From Algoriphagus sp. AK58 (GTDB lineage Bacteria > Bacteroidota > Bacteroidia > Cytophagales > Cyclobacteriaceae): a stretch of DNA of 64,000 nt. Made by a program: the position numbers and the translations under genes. The DNA lies in contig NZ_QEIG01000005.1 of NCBI RefSeq assembly GCF_014324365.1, forward strand, positions 1 to 64,000, written 5' to 3'. Below the pieces are notes generated by a model. It was not told where the DNA came from. It made no database searches and was given only the letters and a program-made list of their open reading frames with translations. Numbering within the stretch: the stretch's first letter is position 1; every line of letters begins with the position of its first letter. Below are positions 9,551-18,966 of the stretch, in pieces.

Positions 9551-10288
9551 TTAATCTTTCAAATTTTCAATCAAGTCCGCAAAGTAAGTCCTTTTATCGG
9601 GAAACTTCAAAGCGAGTTTCTCATAAATTTCCTTAGCCATCCCTTTTTTGCCCTGTTTTATCAGGATTTTGGCAAAGGTTTCAGAAACCAGATTGTCATT
9701 AAGTTTGGTGCTGGAGTCTGCGAGGTTTTCGGTGTTCTGATTGGCCTCGATTTCTTTAATCGTGGCCAATTTGATATCTTTTTTGCTGAATGCCTTGATA
9801 AGATCGATTTGCTCCTTCTTTTTGGAGTCAAGAATTTCCCTCTTTTCTTTTTTCTTGATGGTCTCGATCAAATCATCTTTTGGTGGCTTTCTTTTTTTGG
9901 GTTTTGGTTTAGATACTTCCTCTTCAGAAGAGGATCCTCCTTTCAGCTGTTCGCCTAGTTTGATCAGGGAGGCTGTTCTTCTCTGAGAGTCGAGTTCCTG
10001 TTTCGGTTCTTCGGGAAGAAGGTCTACTTTTTCTGGATTTAATGGAATCGTAGCTGCTGGTCTTTCTATCCAATTCTTCAACGAAACCCTATCCGGACTG
10101 CTCAATGCAGCCATGGGTAGGGAAGGGCCCGGTTTACCCTCGTTTTTCAAAAATTCAAATCGTGCCGCAAGACCATGAGCCAAATTGAAATAGGGGAAAT
10201 TTTCCTGTATTTTCTTCAAATGAAGGAAATCTGCCTTTTCCAGCCGATCTGATTTTGAAATGAGTTCCAGAAATTGATTTGCGTTCAC
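9551..10288 (-). CDS. hypothetical protein with C-terminal TPR-like helices
   Basis: A 245-residue soluble protein. The N-terminus (residues 1-50) is helical and aromatic (FLELISKSDRLEKADFLHLKK, then ENFPYFNLAHGLAARFEF). The middle is low-complexity, Lys/Glu/Pro-rich and probably disordered (PKPKKRKPPKDD, about 128-139). The C-terminus carries one TPR-like helix pair (FAKILIKQGKKGMAKEIYEK, LALKFPDK). No enzyme motif is visible. In my recollection of Bacteroidota genomes this gene commonly lies between lptE and secG. It may be an adaptor for envelope biogenesis, which is inference from position only. Confidence 0.8.
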   Translation of the reverse strand: MNANQFLELISKSDRLEKADFLHLKKIQENFPYFNLAHGLAARFEFLKNEGKPGPSLPMAALSSPDRVSLKNWIERPAATIPLNPEKVDLLPEEPKQELDSQRRTASLIKLGEQLKGGSSSEEEVSKPKPKKRKPPKDDLIETIKKKEKREILDSKKKEQIDLIKAFSKKDIKLATIKEIEANQNTENLADSSTKLNDNLVSETFAKILIKQGKKGMAKEIYEKLALKFPDKRTYFADLIENLKD

Positions 10289-10320
10289 ACCTGTAAGGAT
10301 TTGCTTTCAATATAAGGATT

Positions 10321-10857
10321 TTACCAGTTTGCCACTGTAGCTGTAAAGATATCCTGGATAATGGTGTCGAAAATTTCCTCTACCAGTTGATTTTCCACAT
10401 CCAAAAGGGTGACGGTCCTTGGATCGTAATCTTTAAAGAATGAAAAGGTTTGCTTTTTATTTTCTTCCTCATTAGTCAGATTGACGTATTCTACATCCAC
10501 CGATATCGTCAATCGCATCTGACCGGCTCGGTCGGGAAGATTCGGATCACCACTCGATACCACTGCCTGAGGGGAAAGGGTATATCTTGAAATCGCTCCA
10601 GAAAACTGGAGATCTCCATTGGTTCTGACCAACTCCAGTTGGGTGTTTCGCTGATAATATTCTTTGAGCGCTTCGGTGAATCGCTGCTCCATATTGGCTG
10701 GTCCGCCGCCTGAATCGTTGAAGAAATTTTCCACCGAGAAAGTCTTAACAATCTCATAATTGATATTCGTTCCGGTGAAGCTGTATTTAACCGAACAGCC
10801 GGAAATCCCCAAAAAGATTCCCAAAAAAAGAAGTGCTATGCGCTTATTCAATTTCAT
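10321..10857 (-). CDS. lptE: LptE-like LPS assembly lipoprotein
   Basis: A 178-residue outer-membrane lipoprotein: signal peptide with lipobox LGISGC (Cys about 21) followed by CSVKYSFTGTNI, then a compact alpha/beta domain with the LptE-like order (VENFFNDSGGGPANMEQRFTE..., AISRYTLSPQA, RLTISVDVEY). LptE plugs the LptD barrel that inserts LPS into the outer membrane. I start it at the ATG at 10857, since the upstream extension has no signal peptide; this overlaps the sigma-54 activator gene by 14 bp, indicating translational coupling. The family call rests on the layout and the neighbours rather than on catalytic residues. Confidence 0.82.
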   Translation of the reverse strand: MKLNKRIALLFLGIFLGISGCSVKYSFTGTNINYEIVKTFSVENFFNDSGGGPANMEQRFTEALKEYYQRNTQLELVRTNGDLQFSGAISRYTLSPQAVVSSGDPNLPDRAGQMRLTISVDVEYVNLTNEEENKKQTFSFFKDYDPRTVTLLDVENQLVEEIFDTIIQDIFTATVANW

Positions 10858-12127
10858 ACTGTTTGATTTTTCGATACAGTGTCCGCTCAGAGATACCGAG
10901 ATCACTTGCAGCATATTTCCGCTTGTTGTTGTGCTTTCTCAGTGCCTTTAGGATCATTTCTTTCTCCTTTCGTTCTAAGGAAAGGGAGTTGTCGTCTTCT
11001 TCGTGTACAATGTCCTCTATCACATCGTCTTCATACTCTTCCTCTGGATTGGCAGGAGATTTTTTTGAATCAATCACCAATGGCATCGAATACGGAGAGG
11101 TGGCTTCGACAGGCTCCTTCGAAATCATGCCTGTGTCAATGTCCTCGAAAAGTCCTTGATGTTTTTGCATCAGAGAGGGGTTGATTCCCCCACTTTGGAA
11201 GGATTCCAAAACCAACTTTTTCAGATCATTCATGTCCTTTTTCATGTCAAAAAGAACTTTGTACAAAATGTCTCGCTCAGAAAAATCCATGCTTTCGCTA
11301 CCTCCAAGGCCGATTGCCATGGGGAGTTTGGCACTCTCCTGAGGCAGGTACCTAGAGAGTGTCTGTGCATTTACCTCTCTGTTTTCTTCCAAAAGTGAAA
11401 TTTGCTCGGCTATATTTTTCAGCTGACGGATATTTCCGGGAAAAGCATAGCGCATCAACAGCTGTTGTGCTTCATGATCCAGACTGATTGGCCTCACATG
11501 GTATTTTTCAGAAAAGTCTCCAGTGAATTTGCGAAACAAAAGGACCACGTCTTCCCCTCGTTCTCTCAAAGGAGGAACGAAAATCGGAACAGTGTTGAGT
11601 CGGTAGTACAGGTCCTCCCGGAACTTTCCTTTTTCTACTGCTTTGATCAGATTGACGTTGGTAGCAGTGATTACTCTGACGTTGGTCTTTTGGACTTTGG
11701 AAGAACCCACTTTGATGAATTCCCCGTTTTCCAGCACTCGTAGAAGTCGGGCCTGTGTACCGAGGGGCATCTCGCCAATTTCGTCCAAGAAAATGGAACC
11801 TCCGTCCGTAACTTCGAAATAGCCTTTTCTGGCTTCATGCGCTCCTGTAAAAGAGCCTTTTTCATGACCAAAAAGCTCGGAATCAATGGTTCCTTCAGGG
11901 ATTGCTCCGCAGTTGATAGCGATGAATTTGCCATGCTTACGCAGAGAAAGCGAATGGATGATTTTGGAAAAACTCTCCTTTCCGCTACCGCTTTCTCCTG
12001 TAATCAGCACCGTCATGTCTGTCGGAGAAGCCTGCATAGCCACCTGAATCGCGTGATTCAGCAGAGGGCTGTTGCCAATGATCCCAAAGCGTTGTTTGAC
12101 ACTTTGTATTTCCTGTGGAGTAATCAT
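10844..12127 (-). CDS. sigma-54-dependent transcriptional activator without receiver domain
   Basis: A 427-residue enhancer-binding protein. The AAA+ domain starts almost at the N-terminus: Walker A GESGSGKE (44-51), the sigma-54 contact loop as GSFTGA (91-96, a variant of GAFTGA), Walker B SIFLDE (111-116) and arginine-finger region [10 protein letters not shown] long acidic linker (about 290-380) leads to a Fis-type helix-turn-helix at the C-terminus ([15 protein letters not shown]). There is no receiver, GAF or PAS domain, so activity must be set by abundance or a partner protein. It overlaps miaB by 4 bp and lptE by 14 bp. The nearby sigma-54-like groESL promoter makes it a candidate regulator of that unit (inference). 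Confidence 0.93.
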   Translation of the reverse strand: MITPQEIQSVKQRFGIIGNSPLLNHAIQVAMQASPTDMTVLITGESGSGKESFSKIIHSLSLRKHGKFIAINCGAIPEGTIDSELFGHEKGSFTGAHEARKGYFEVTDGGSIFLDEIGEMPLGTQARLLRVLENGEFIKVGSSKVQKTNVRVITATNVNLIKAVEKGKFREDLYYRLNTVPIFVPPLRERGEDVVLLFRKFTGDFSEKYHVRPISLDHEAQQLLMRYAFPGNIRQLKNIAEQISLLEENREVNAQTLSRYLPQESAKLPMAIGLGGSESMDFSERDILYKVLFDMKKDMNDLKKLVLESFQSGGINPSLMQKHQGLFEDIDTGMISKEPVEATSPYSMPLVIDSKKSPANPEEEYEDDVIEDIVHEEDDNSLSLERKEKEMILKALRKHNNKRKYAASDLGISERTLYRKIKQYEIE

Positions 12128-13599
12128 ACCAAGCTAGGATTGATTTCCAATACCTCACCAAACAAGGTAGCTGCTGAGCAGTCAGTAATTCTCACTTTTA
12201 CATAGTCGCCCATTTTTAATCCTTGAGCCGGTACAATGACGACTTTGTTGGCTGAGTTTCGGCCTTTGAGCTCGGATTGGGATTTTTTGGAAGTGCCCTC
12301 GATAAGGATCAATTGCTCTTTTCCTACATCCAGTTTGTTGCGCTGTAAGGAAAGTTGATTTTGCCGATCGATGATCTCGGCTAGTCTTCTTTTCTTTACC
12401 TCCAAAGGAATGTCATCTACAAACTTTTTAGCGGCCAGCGTTCCCGGTCTCTCGGAATAGTAGAACATGTAGGAAAAGTCGTATTGCACGATATCCATCA
12501 AGGAAAGAGTGTCCTGATGTTCTTCTTCGGTTTCAGTACAGAAACCGGCTATCATGTCTGAGGAGATTCCACACTCTTCACCCAAAATCTCGCGGATTGC
12601 CTTCACTCGGTCCAAATACCATTCCCGGTCATAGGTACGGTTCATGAGTTCCAAAACGCGACTATTACCGGATTGAACAGGGAGATGGATGTATTTGCAG
12701 ATGTTGTCGTACTTCTTCATGGTGTGAAGTACTTCATCGGTAATGTCCTTAGGATGGGAAGTGGAGAAGCGAACGCGGAGCAAAGGACTCACTTGTGCCA
12801 CCATTTCCAGAAGATGGGCAAAGTTGACTACTTGGCTTACTTCATCTTCTTTCTTGTTCAAACGAGCTTTATTATTCTCTTCAGGTGACCATTTGTAAGA
12901 GTCTACATTTTGACCCAAAAGGGTTACTTCGCGATAGCCTTTGCTAAACAGGTCCTGGGCCTCTGCAACAATCGAGTGTGGATCACGGCTTCTTTCCCTT
13001 CCTCGGGTAAAAGGAACCACGCAGAAAGAGCACATGTTGTCACAGCCACGCATGATGGATATGAAAGCGGTGACCCCATTGGAATTTAATCGAACCGGAG
13101 CAATATCGGCGTAGGTTTCCTCACGGGAGAGAAACGTGTTGACAGCCTTTTGACCTTCCTCTGCCACGGCCACCAAATTGGGAAGGTCTCTGTATGCGTC
13201 AGGTCCTACGACCACGTCTACAATCTTTTCTTCTTCGAGTAGTTTTTCTTTTAGTCGCTCAGCCATACAGCCCAAAACCCCGATGGTCATTTCAGGCTTA
13301 TGCTTTTTGACCGCATTGAAATGGTTGAGTCGGTTCCGGACAGTCTGTTCGGCTTTCTCACGGATGGAGCAGGTATTGAGGAATACCACATCGGCCTGAT
13401 TGAAGTCAGAAGTGGTATCGAATCCGTTTTCCTTCATGATTGAGGCCACGATCTCCGAGTCAGAGAAGTTCATCTGACAGCCGTAACTCTCGATGTAGAG
13501 TTTTTTGGTTTTTCCGGTGTTTTCGTCCGGCGTGGTTTTATAATCACAAGCTTGTGCCTCTTCGGCAGAGATAATGTCGATGTCTTTGATCAAGTCCAT
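12124..13599 (-). CDS. miaB: tRNA-2-methylthio-N6-dimethylallyladenosine synthase MiaB
   Basis: A 491-residue radical-SAM methylthiotransferase that modifies A37 of tRNAs reading UNN codons. The N-terminal UPF0004 domain has its three cluster-binding cysteines ([31 protein letters not shown]). The radical-SAM motif is CDNMCSFC (CxxxCxxC) followed by [17 protein letters not shown] domain closes the protein (about 425-490). An N-terminal extension of about 30 residues is present. First gene of the operon leading to secG, with its stop overlapping the next start (ATGA). Confidence 0.97.
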   Translation of the reverse strand: MDLIKDIDIISAEEAQACDYKTTPDENTGKTKKLYIESYGCQMNFSDSEIVASIMKENGFDTTSDFNQADVVFLNTCSIREKAEQTVRNRLNHFNAVKKHKPEMTIGVLGCMAERLKEKLLEEEKIVDVVVGPDAYRDLPNLVAVAEEGQKAVNTFLSREETYADIAPVRLNSNGVTAFISIMRGCDNMCSFCVVPFTRGRERSRDPHSIVAEAQDLFSKGYREVTLLGQNVDSYKWSPEENNKARLNKKEDEVSQVVNFAHLLEMVAQVSPLLRVRFSTSHPKDITDEVLHTMKKYDNICKYIHLPVQSGNSRVLELMNRTYDREWYLDRVKAIREILGEECGISSDMIAGFCTETEEEHQDTLSLMDIVQYDFSYMFYYSERPGTLAAKKFVDDIPLEVKKRRLAEIIDRQNQLSLQRNKLDVGKEQLILIEGTSKKSQSELKGRNSANKVVIVPAQGLKMGDYVKVRITDCSAATLFGEVLEINPSLV

Positions 13600-13707
13600 G
13601 GAATGGAGATAGGTGTTAATTCAGGTGAGTAAGATTCGCTCGGGTAGTTTGAATTTTTTAAAACCCCAAAACAATCTTTCAGGTTGCAAAATTAGGAAAA
13701 TGCAGAC

Positions 13708-13728
13708 AAAATGGCAGGATTCCCTGCC
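13708..13728 (-). terminator. weak terminator after dinB
   Basis: A 6-bp stem GGCAGG/CCTGCC with loop ATTC (13713-13728), followed on the minus strand by ATTTTGT. It lies 8 bp past the dinB stop. The short stem and interrupted T run make it a weak candidate. Confidence 0.55.
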
Positions 13729-13735
13729 TTTTAAT

Positions 13736-14851
13736 TCAGGTTTCTTCTTTCTGAATCTGAAATGGAATTTTCAGCTGCTCTCCAAAATGCACTTGCTCCT
13801 CGGTGGTATTTAAGTTGGATATTCCCAGACCCAACAGACGGACAGGTTGCGGGATGCCTTCCTGACGCAGAAGTTCCAGACCTACTTGCCAAATTTGTGT
13901 TGCATCAGGATACTGTTCCAGTGTTTTGCTTCTGGTTTGCAGGGTGAAATCCGCAAATTTGATTTTCAAGGTGACTGTCCTTCCCTTGATCCCACTTTTT
14001 TCGATCCTTCGAATCACTTCCTCAAAAACAGGATAAAGGTTTTCCTCCATCTCAGATAAGGTGTTCAAGTCTTTTTCAAAGGTGTTTTCCGCGCTGAGGC
14101 TTTTTCGGACCCGATGAGGCTGAACTTCCGAAAGGTGAATTCCACGAACAATATTGTAATAGTGTAGGCCTGACTTTCCGAACTTCTTGGTCAAAAACTG
14201 AAGGGAGTATTCTTTCAGGTCTTTGCCGGTGTGGATGCCCAGGCTTTGCATTTTTTCTGCAGTGACTTTTCCTATGCCGAAGAATTTTACGATTGGCAAT
14301 TTTTCCAAAAAGGCCTCAGCTTCTTCAGGTAGGATGACCGCTTGACCATTGGGTTTGTTGAGATCGGAGGCAGTTTTGGCCAAAAACTTATTATAGCTGA
14401 CTCCTGCGGAGGCATTGAGACCAGTTTTTTCCTTGATTTTGGCTCGTATTTGTCGGGCGATAAGGATGGCTGATTTCATCCCTTGTTTATTTTCAGTGAC
14501 ATCTAAGAAGGCCTCATCCAAGGAAAGAGGCTCCACCAAGTCAGTGTATTCATAAAAGATCTCCCGTATCTGGAGAGAAATCTCCTTGTACCGTTCAAAT
14601 CTGGGCCTTGCAAAAATCAATTGAGGACATTTCTTGGCAGCCAATGCAGAAGACATAGCGGAATGAATTCCATATTTCCTTGCTTCATAGCTAGCTGCTG
14701 CCACGACGCCCCGGGCTTCGTTTCCTCCCACTACCAGAGGTTTTCCTCTCCATTCCGGATGATCCAGCTGCTCCACGGAGGCATAGAAAGCATCCATATC
14801 CACGTGGATGATTTTACGGATGAGGCTGGTGTTTTCAGGATTTGTTTCCAC
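13736..14851 (-). CDS. dinB: DNA polymerase IV (Y-family)
   Basis: A 371-residue translesion polymerase. Catalytic acids are visible in VDMDAFYASVEQ (about 17-28) and in SLDEAFLDVTE (about 104-114). The helix-hairpin-helix region (FFGIGKVTAEKMQSLGIHTG) and little-finger domain follow. The C-terminal QLKIPF resembles a sliding-clamp-binding peptide. It overlaps pabB by 17 bp and is probably co-transcribed with it, an odd functional pairing. No LexA-type operator is recognisable. Confidence 0.97.
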   Translation of the reverse strand: METNPENTSLIRKIIHVDMDAFYASVEQLDHPEWRGKPLVVGGNEARGVVAAASYEARKYGIHSAMSSALAAKKCPQLIFARPRFERYKEISLQIREIFYEYTDLVEPLSLDEAFLDVTENKQGMKSAILIARQIRAKIKEKTGLNASAGVSYNKFLAKTASDLNKPNGQAVILPEEAEAFLEKLPIVKFFGIGKVTAEKMQSLGIHTGKDLKEYSLQFLTKKFGKSGLHYYNIVRGIHLSEVQPHRVRKSLSAENTFEKDLNTLSEMEENLYPVFEEVIRRIEKSGIKGRTVTLKIKFADFTLQTRSKTLEQYPDATQIWQVGLELLRQEGIPQPVRLLGLGISNLNTTEEQVHFGEQLKIPFQIQKEET

Positions 14852-16082
14852 TGATCAGTTCAAAGATGGCCTGGGCTTTCAGTGCGCATTCTTCGTATTC
14901 CTGTTCTGCAAAGGCATCAATGGTAATGGCACTGCCTACCCCAAAATAGAGTTTTTTTGCATCCAAATCAGCAATAATGGATCGGATGACCACAGAAAAG
15001 TCAAAATCACCCCGATCATCAATCCAGCCAAAAGCACCGGAAAACCATCCTCTTCGGAAACGTTCCTCCCGGTCGATGATTTGCATCGTGCTGATTTTTG
15101 GAGCTCCGGTCATACTTCCCATAGGGAAAGTAGCTTCAATGATTTGCCTTAAAGATACCTCGGTTTTCAGGGTGGCACTGATGGTGCTTATCATCTGAAA
15201 AACTCTAGGAAGCGGGTAAATGCCAAATAGTTCATCGACTTGGACGCTGCCAGTTTCAGAGATCCTTGCCAGGTCATTCCGCATCAAGTCGGTGATCATG
15301 AGATTTTCGGCCCGTTCTTTTTCGCTGTGAAAGAGTGATTCTCTGTTTATTTGATCTTGGATAGGGTCAGGGGCTCTTTTGATGGTTCCTTTGATGGGCT
15401 GAGCGATGATTCTTTTTCCTGTTTTTTTGAGGAACCGCTCAGGAGAAGCAGATACGAGCCATTTGGATTTTGCTTTGAAAAGGGCCGCGAAGGGCATGTT
15501 GGATAAGTCATTTAACCTGAAAAAAGCTGCAATCGGATCCCAAGCTTCAAAATGACCCGAATAGGCTTGGCAGAAATTGGCTTCGTAGGTATTTCCTTCC
15601 AAAATTTCCTTCTGAATGGTGGAAACATGCCGGAGATATTCATCTTTGGAAAGTTGGGGAACGACCTCACATCGGGTTGTTTTTTTTTGTGTTAAAGGCT
15701 GGTTTTCTATTTCTCTAAGCCATTGTTCCGGAAAAGGGGAGGAGCTTGAAAACCCGTTTTCTTCGATTTTCAGGACCCAATCGGGCTCAAAGAAGCATAA
15801 GTCAGGCAATGTGAAAAAATCAGGGTTAGTGCTTGTCAGGTTTTCGATTTGGTTTTTGAAGTCATAGCCAATTATACCTACTTTCCAAGTTGGGGAATGA
15901 AGTTTTTCCCAAGCAGCCACTTCATTTTCGCCCAGAAATAAATAGTCTCCGAATGGACCTTCTTTATAGCTATGACCATTACCTGAAGTCCATGCAAAAA
16001 AGGAGAATTCTTTATTGGACCAATAAAGCAGTTTTTCCTTCCAATCTTTGAATCTCAAGGAATAGTGGTAGTCAGTTTTCAT
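14835..16082 (-). CDS. pabB: aminodeoxychorismate synthase component I
   Basis: A 415-residue chorismate-utilising enzyme that makes 4-amino-4-deoxychorismate for folate synthesis. The choice between PabB and TrpE rests on PIKGTIKRAPDP (about 226-237): PabB enzymes have Lys in PIKGT, anthranilate synthases Ala. The C-terminal signature (SMTGAPKISTMQIID, GAFGWID, VGSAITIDA) confirms the chorismate-binding fold. The N-terminal domain is shorter than in E. coli. No glutamine amidotransferase subunit is adjacent, so PabA/TrpG must come from elsewhere. Confidence 0.9.
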   Translation of the reverse strand: MKTDYHYSLRFKDWKEKLLYWSNKEFSFFAWTSGNGHSYKEGPFGDYLFLGENEVAAWEKLHSPTWKVGIIGYDFKNQIENLTSTNPDFFTLPDLCFFEPDWVLKIEENGFSSSSPFPEQWLREIENQPLTQKKTTRCEVVPQLSKDEYLRHVSTIQKEILEGNTYEANFCQAYSGHFEAWDPIAAFFRLNDLSNMPFAALFKAKSKWLVSASPERFLKKTGKRIIAQPIKGTIKRAPDPIQDQINRESLFHSEKERAENLMITDLMRNDLARISETGSVQVDELFGIYPLPRVFQMISTISATLKTEVSLRQIIEATFPMGSMTGAPKISTMQIIDREERFRRGWFSGAFGWIDDRGDFDFSVVIRSIIADLDAKKLYFGVGSAITIDAFAEQEYEECALKAQAIFELISGNKS

Positions 16083-16090
16083 TTTGGGGC

Positions 16091-16118
16091 AAAAAAAAGA
16101 GGAATTCTTCAGAATTCC
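16091..16118 (-). terminator. rho-independent terminator of the YceI gene
   Basis: On the minus strand GGAATTC/GAATTCC with a TGAA loop (16101-16118) is followed by eight consecutive T (16091-16098). It lies 30 bp past the stop at 16149. Confidence 0.88.
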
Positions 16119-16148
16119 CCCTTTTCAATCATTGTGGTAGTTGTTTTA

Positions 16149-16871
16149 TTATTTGGCAGTCACGTCCAATACCAATGAAACGGTATTGTAGATAAACTGA
16201 TCTTTTGCTTTGTCAACGGCAGCGGATTCGTCACCGTACATCAAGCCCCACTGGGTTCTGTCTATGTTGAAGCCTGCTTTTGCAGTTACTACACCATTGA
16301 CAATACTCACAGAAGCTGGGAATTTAATGTTTTTGGTAGTTCCTCTCATTGTCAAGTTACCGCTGATCCAATGCGTAGGGTTAGCTGGAGTCAAGGCGCT
16401 GTCAGAAGAAGGAGTGTTGTCAGTAGCAAACTCCTGCTTGTCAGCGATCACATCAGTAGCAGCGAATGGCTGTACTCCGGTGATTTCAAAAGTTGCAGTT
16501 GGGAAGTTGGCAGCATCAAAGAAGTCTGCTGACTGAAGGTGGCCATACAGTTTACCATGGTTTTCAGAGCCAGCCTCCATGTCTTCGATGGTCAAACCTG
16601 GGATATCGAACGTGAAAGTTCCCGCAGTGATTTGGTCACCAGCTACAGTTAGAGTACCGCCTGTAGAAGGGATTTTCCCGAAATGCTTACCAGCTGGCTT
16701 GTATCCTGTCCAGGAAACGGTAGAAGCTGCAAGGTCTAGATTCAAGGTTTGTCCTTCTCCAGCTGCTACTTCCTGAGCATCTGTAGTTTCTACAGTTTCA
16801 CCTGGCTTTCCGCATGCAAATGCAATCATGGATGCAGCTACAAATAGGCCGATTTGCTTTGTAATTTTCAT
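16149..16871 (-). CDS. YceI-family lipoprotein
   Basis: A 240-residue lipoprotein (signal peptide with lipobox IAFAC, Cys20) with a YceI lipocalin-like beta barrel: LAASTVSWTGYKPAGKHFG, GTFTFDIPGLTIED, LKSADFFD-like LQSADFFDAANFPTATFEI, and WISGNLTMRGTTKNIKFP. YceI proteins bind long amphiphiles such as polyprenyl chains, and some are periplasmic stress proteins. The small acidic insert between lipid anchor and barrel is a spacer. Monocistronic: its own terminator follows and the next gene upstream is divergent. Confidence 0.93.
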   Translation of the reverse strand: MKITKQIGLFVAASMIAFACGKPGETVETTDAQEVAAGEGQTLNLDLAASTVSWTGYKPAGKHFGKIPSTGGTLTVAGDQITAGTFTFDIPGLTIEDMEAGSENHGKLYGHLQSADFFDAANFPTATFEITGVQPFAATDVIADKQEFATDNTPSSDSALTPANPTHWISGNLTMRGTTKNIKFPASVSIVNGVVTAKAGFNIDRTQWGLMYGDESAAVDKAKDQFIYNTVSLVLDVTAK

Positions 16872-17015
16872 AGTTGATTTTTTGTGTTGGATTGGTTTCT
16901 ACAATTAATGTATAGACACGTAAAACCCATGAGCTCAAAAAAAGTTCACGGATAGATCAAAATTTTTAATTTTCGGGAATAAAATTTTTACAGAAAATCC
17001 CAATCAATTGAAAAT

Positions 17016-17534
17016 ATGGCGCTTATCATGGATGTAAATGGAAAAACCCCAGAATTTGGAGAAAACTGTTGGCTTGCTCCCAATGCTACGGTGGTCGGGG
17101 ATGTGAAAATGGGCAATAATTGCACGGTTTGGTTTAATGCCGTGGTCAGAGGAGATGTCCATGAGATCCGGATTGGAGATGATACCAATATTCAGGATGG
17201 TGCGGTCATTCATTGTACCTATCAAAAAGCTGCAACCTACATAGGAAATAAAGTTTCCATAGCCCATAATGCGATTGTACATGGTTGTACGATCCATGAC
17301 CGGGTGTTGATAGGGATGGGGGCCATAGTGATGGATGGGGCTGTTATTCATTCCGATTCCGTGATAGCGGCGGGGGCAGTTGTTTTAGCCGGAACTATTG
17401 TAGAAGCTGGTTCAATCTACGCGGGAATGCCTGCAAAAAAAGTAAAAGAAATAGGTCCTGAAATGAAGGAGGTGATTGAAAGAACGGCAAGAAATTATCC
17501 CATGTACTCTTCTTGGTTTGAAAATATGAAATAG
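17016..17534 (+). CDS. gamma-carbonic-anhydrase-like hexapeptide-repeat protein
   Basis: A 172-residue left-handed beta-helix protein of the gamma-class carbonic anhydrase family (YrdA/PaaY/CaiE-like). Hexapeptide turns run from GENCWLAPNATVVGDVKMG through VIAAGAVVLAGTIVEAG. The three metal-binding histidines are in VIHCTY and SIAHNAIVHG, so zinc or iron binding is likely. A C-terminal helix (PEMKEVIERTARNY) packs on the trimer. Many such proteins have weak or no carbonic anhydrase activity. It has no obvious partner gene. Confidence 0.93.
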   Translation: MALIMDVNGKTPEFGENCWLAPNATVVGDVKMGNNCTVWFNAVVRGDVHEIRIGDDTNIQDGAVIHCTYQKAATYIGNKVSIAHNAIVHGCTIHDRVLIGMGAIVMDGAVIHSDSVIAAGAVVLAGTIVEAGSIYAGMPAKKVKEIGPEMKEVIERTARNYPMYSSWFENMK

Positions 17535-17539
17535 AATTA

Positions 17540-17572
17540 TTTGGAGTTAATAATCTCCTTTTTGTATTTTCG
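17540..17572 (+). promoter_or_regulatory. candidate Bacteroidota-type promoter
   Basis: TTTG (17540-17543), a 21-base spacer and TATTTTCG (17565-17572), close to the Bacteroidota -33/-7 consensus TTTG-N(19-23)-TAnnTTTG, 18 bp before the ATG at 17590. The intervening GGAG/CTCC pair could alternatively be a weak terminator for the preceding gene. Confidence 0.45.
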
Positions 17573-17589
17573 AGCTTAAATTTTTGAAT

Positions 17590-18111
17590 ATGCACGCACT
17601 TTTTGAATTCGTTGGAAAAAGCAAGAATTTGTTTTTTTTGGGTTTTTTGTTCTTAAGTTTCAACTTTTTGCTTTTTAACTTCATGCCCAAGGAATATGCA
17701 CTGGACCTTAAGTTTGCTTATACAGCGGAAGAGGCATATTTGGCACTGGGTCATTTAGATCAAGCTCAAAGAGAATATTATCGGATTGGTGTATGGGCTT
17801 TGGATATGCCATACATGGTGATATACACTCTTTTTTTTATAGGAGTCCTCAATACCCTTTGGAATAGCAGGCGTTTTGTAGGGTTACCTGTAGGAATTTT
17901 GGTTATGGATTTTTTTGAAAATATCCTCATTCTAAAAATCCTTAAAATTTATCCTCGGCAAGATGAATTATTGGTAATGACTGCCTCTTGTTTCTCAACA
18001 GTCAAATGGCTGCTTGTAGGATTTTTGCTGATCTTGATCGTAGCCGGGATTTTATCTTGGATAAATCAACGTGGGTATTCGCATTCCAAATCATCTGAAG
18101 TGAGACTTTAA
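17590..18111 (+). CDS. four-helix integral membrane protein, unknown function
   Basis: A 173-residue protein with about four transmembrane segments: residues 14-31 (FFLGFLFLSFNFLLF), about 73-92, about 97-117, and about 136-158. A soluble loop between the first two segments (LKFAYTAEEAYLALGHLDQAQREYYR) is amphipathic. I do not recognise the family. The ATG at 17590 is used, 55 bp after the gamma-carbonic anhydrase gene; a candidate promoter lies between them. It precedes the amide-ligase operon by about 100 bp on the same strand, but nothing links it functionally. Confidence 0.75.
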   Translation: MHALFEFVGKSKNLFFLGFLFLSFNFLLFNFMPKEYALDLKFAYTAEEAYLALGHLDQAQREYYRIGVWALDMPYMVIYTLFFIGVLNTLWNSRRFVGLPVGILVMDFFENILILKILKIYPRQDELLVMTASCFSTVKWLLVGFLLILIVAGILSWINQRGYSHSKSSEVRL

Positions 18112-18157
18112 TCATTCCGATAAAAAGGGACCTTCACTTTTTTTCTTTTCCCTGAAA

Positions 18158-18189
18158 TTTGATTAGTATTTGCTATCGGTAACTATTTG
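18158..18189 (+). promoter_or_regulatory. weak candidate promoter of the amide-ligase operon
   Basis: TTTG (18158-18161), a 20-base spacer and ACTATTTG (18182-18189). The -7 part keeps TTTG but lacks the leading TA at the expected place. It would give a very short leader before the ATG at 18214. Confidence 0.3.
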
Positions 18190-18213
18190 CCGGGAATTCA
18201 TCAAATTGAAGGA

Positions 18214-18927
18214 ATGAAAGAAGAATATTTTAAATGGTACTCCCCACACCTAAATCGGGATGTTGAAATGCTGGTTTTCGGTCATGCCGGGTATCCTGTT
18301 GTCGTTTTTCCAACTTCTATGGGGTCATTCCATGAAAATAGGGATATGGGTCTAATTGGATCTGCTCAATGGTTTATTGAGCAGGGACTAATACAGATTT
18401 ATTGCCCCGAGAGCAATGACAAACAGAGCTTTTACAATAAGGGAATTCATCCACACGATCGGATTCAAAATCATGTGGCCTATGACAAAATGATTTGTCA
18501 TGAAATTGTGGAAAGAATCCGGCTCAATACCCCTTCAGCCAAAGTAGTTGTTGCAGGGTGCAGTTTTGGAGGGTATCATGCCACCAATTTCGCTTTTCGC
18601 CATCCGGGATACGTAAGTCACCTCTTTAGCATGAGTGGTGCTTTTGAGATCCGAAACTTCATGGACGGGTATCAGCACGATGACATCTATTACAACAGTC
18701 CTCTTGAATATCTGCCCGGTCTTCAAGACGGTGAACTTTGGAATATGGGAATAGTCCTTGGGACATCCAACTGGGATATTTGTTTTGACTCCAACATCAA
18801 ACTGCACGAAGTGCTCAAGAGCAAAAATATTTCGCATTGGTTTGATGTGAGGCAAGATAAGCAGCATGATTGGCCACTATGGAGAGAGATGTTTCCACAC
18901 TATTTGTCTACTATCAAATTTGATTAA
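18214..18927 (+). CDS. alpha/beta-hydrolase esterase, first gene of the amide-ligase operon
   Basis: A 237-residue cytosolic alpha/beta-hydrolase of the esterase D/antigen 85-like group. The nucleophile elbow is GCSFGG (within VVVAGCSFGGYHATNFAFRHP), and the base is probably the His in DKQHDWPLWREMFPHY near the C-terminus; the acid may be Asp in SNWDICFD. No signal peptide. I used the ATG at 18214; a TTG nine codons upstream is also open. It lies 39 bp before the ATP-grasp gene and heads a tight five-gene run, so it probably releases or trims the product made by the ligases (inference). Confidence 0.88.
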   Translation: MKEEYFKWYSPHLNRDVEMLVFGHAGYPVVVFPTSMGSFHENRDMGLIGSAQWFIEQGLIQIYCPESNDKQSFYNKGIHPHDRIQNHVAYDKMICHEIVERIRLNTPSAKVVVAGCSFGGYHATNFAFRHPGYVSHLFSMSGAFEIRNFMDGYQHDDIYYNSPLEYLPGLQDGELWNMGIVLGTSNWDICFDSNIKLHEVLKSKNISHWFDVRQDKQHDWPLWREMFPHYLSTIKFD

Positions 18928-18966
18928 AGAAATTCAACTAACAACCTTTCTATTTTAACAGAGAAC

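Noticed and set aside
15173..15187. Second GG-N10-GC sigma-54-like match (TGGCACTGATGGTGC, plus strand)
   Set aside because: It is inside pabB on the non-coding strand with no gene start downstream in that direction.
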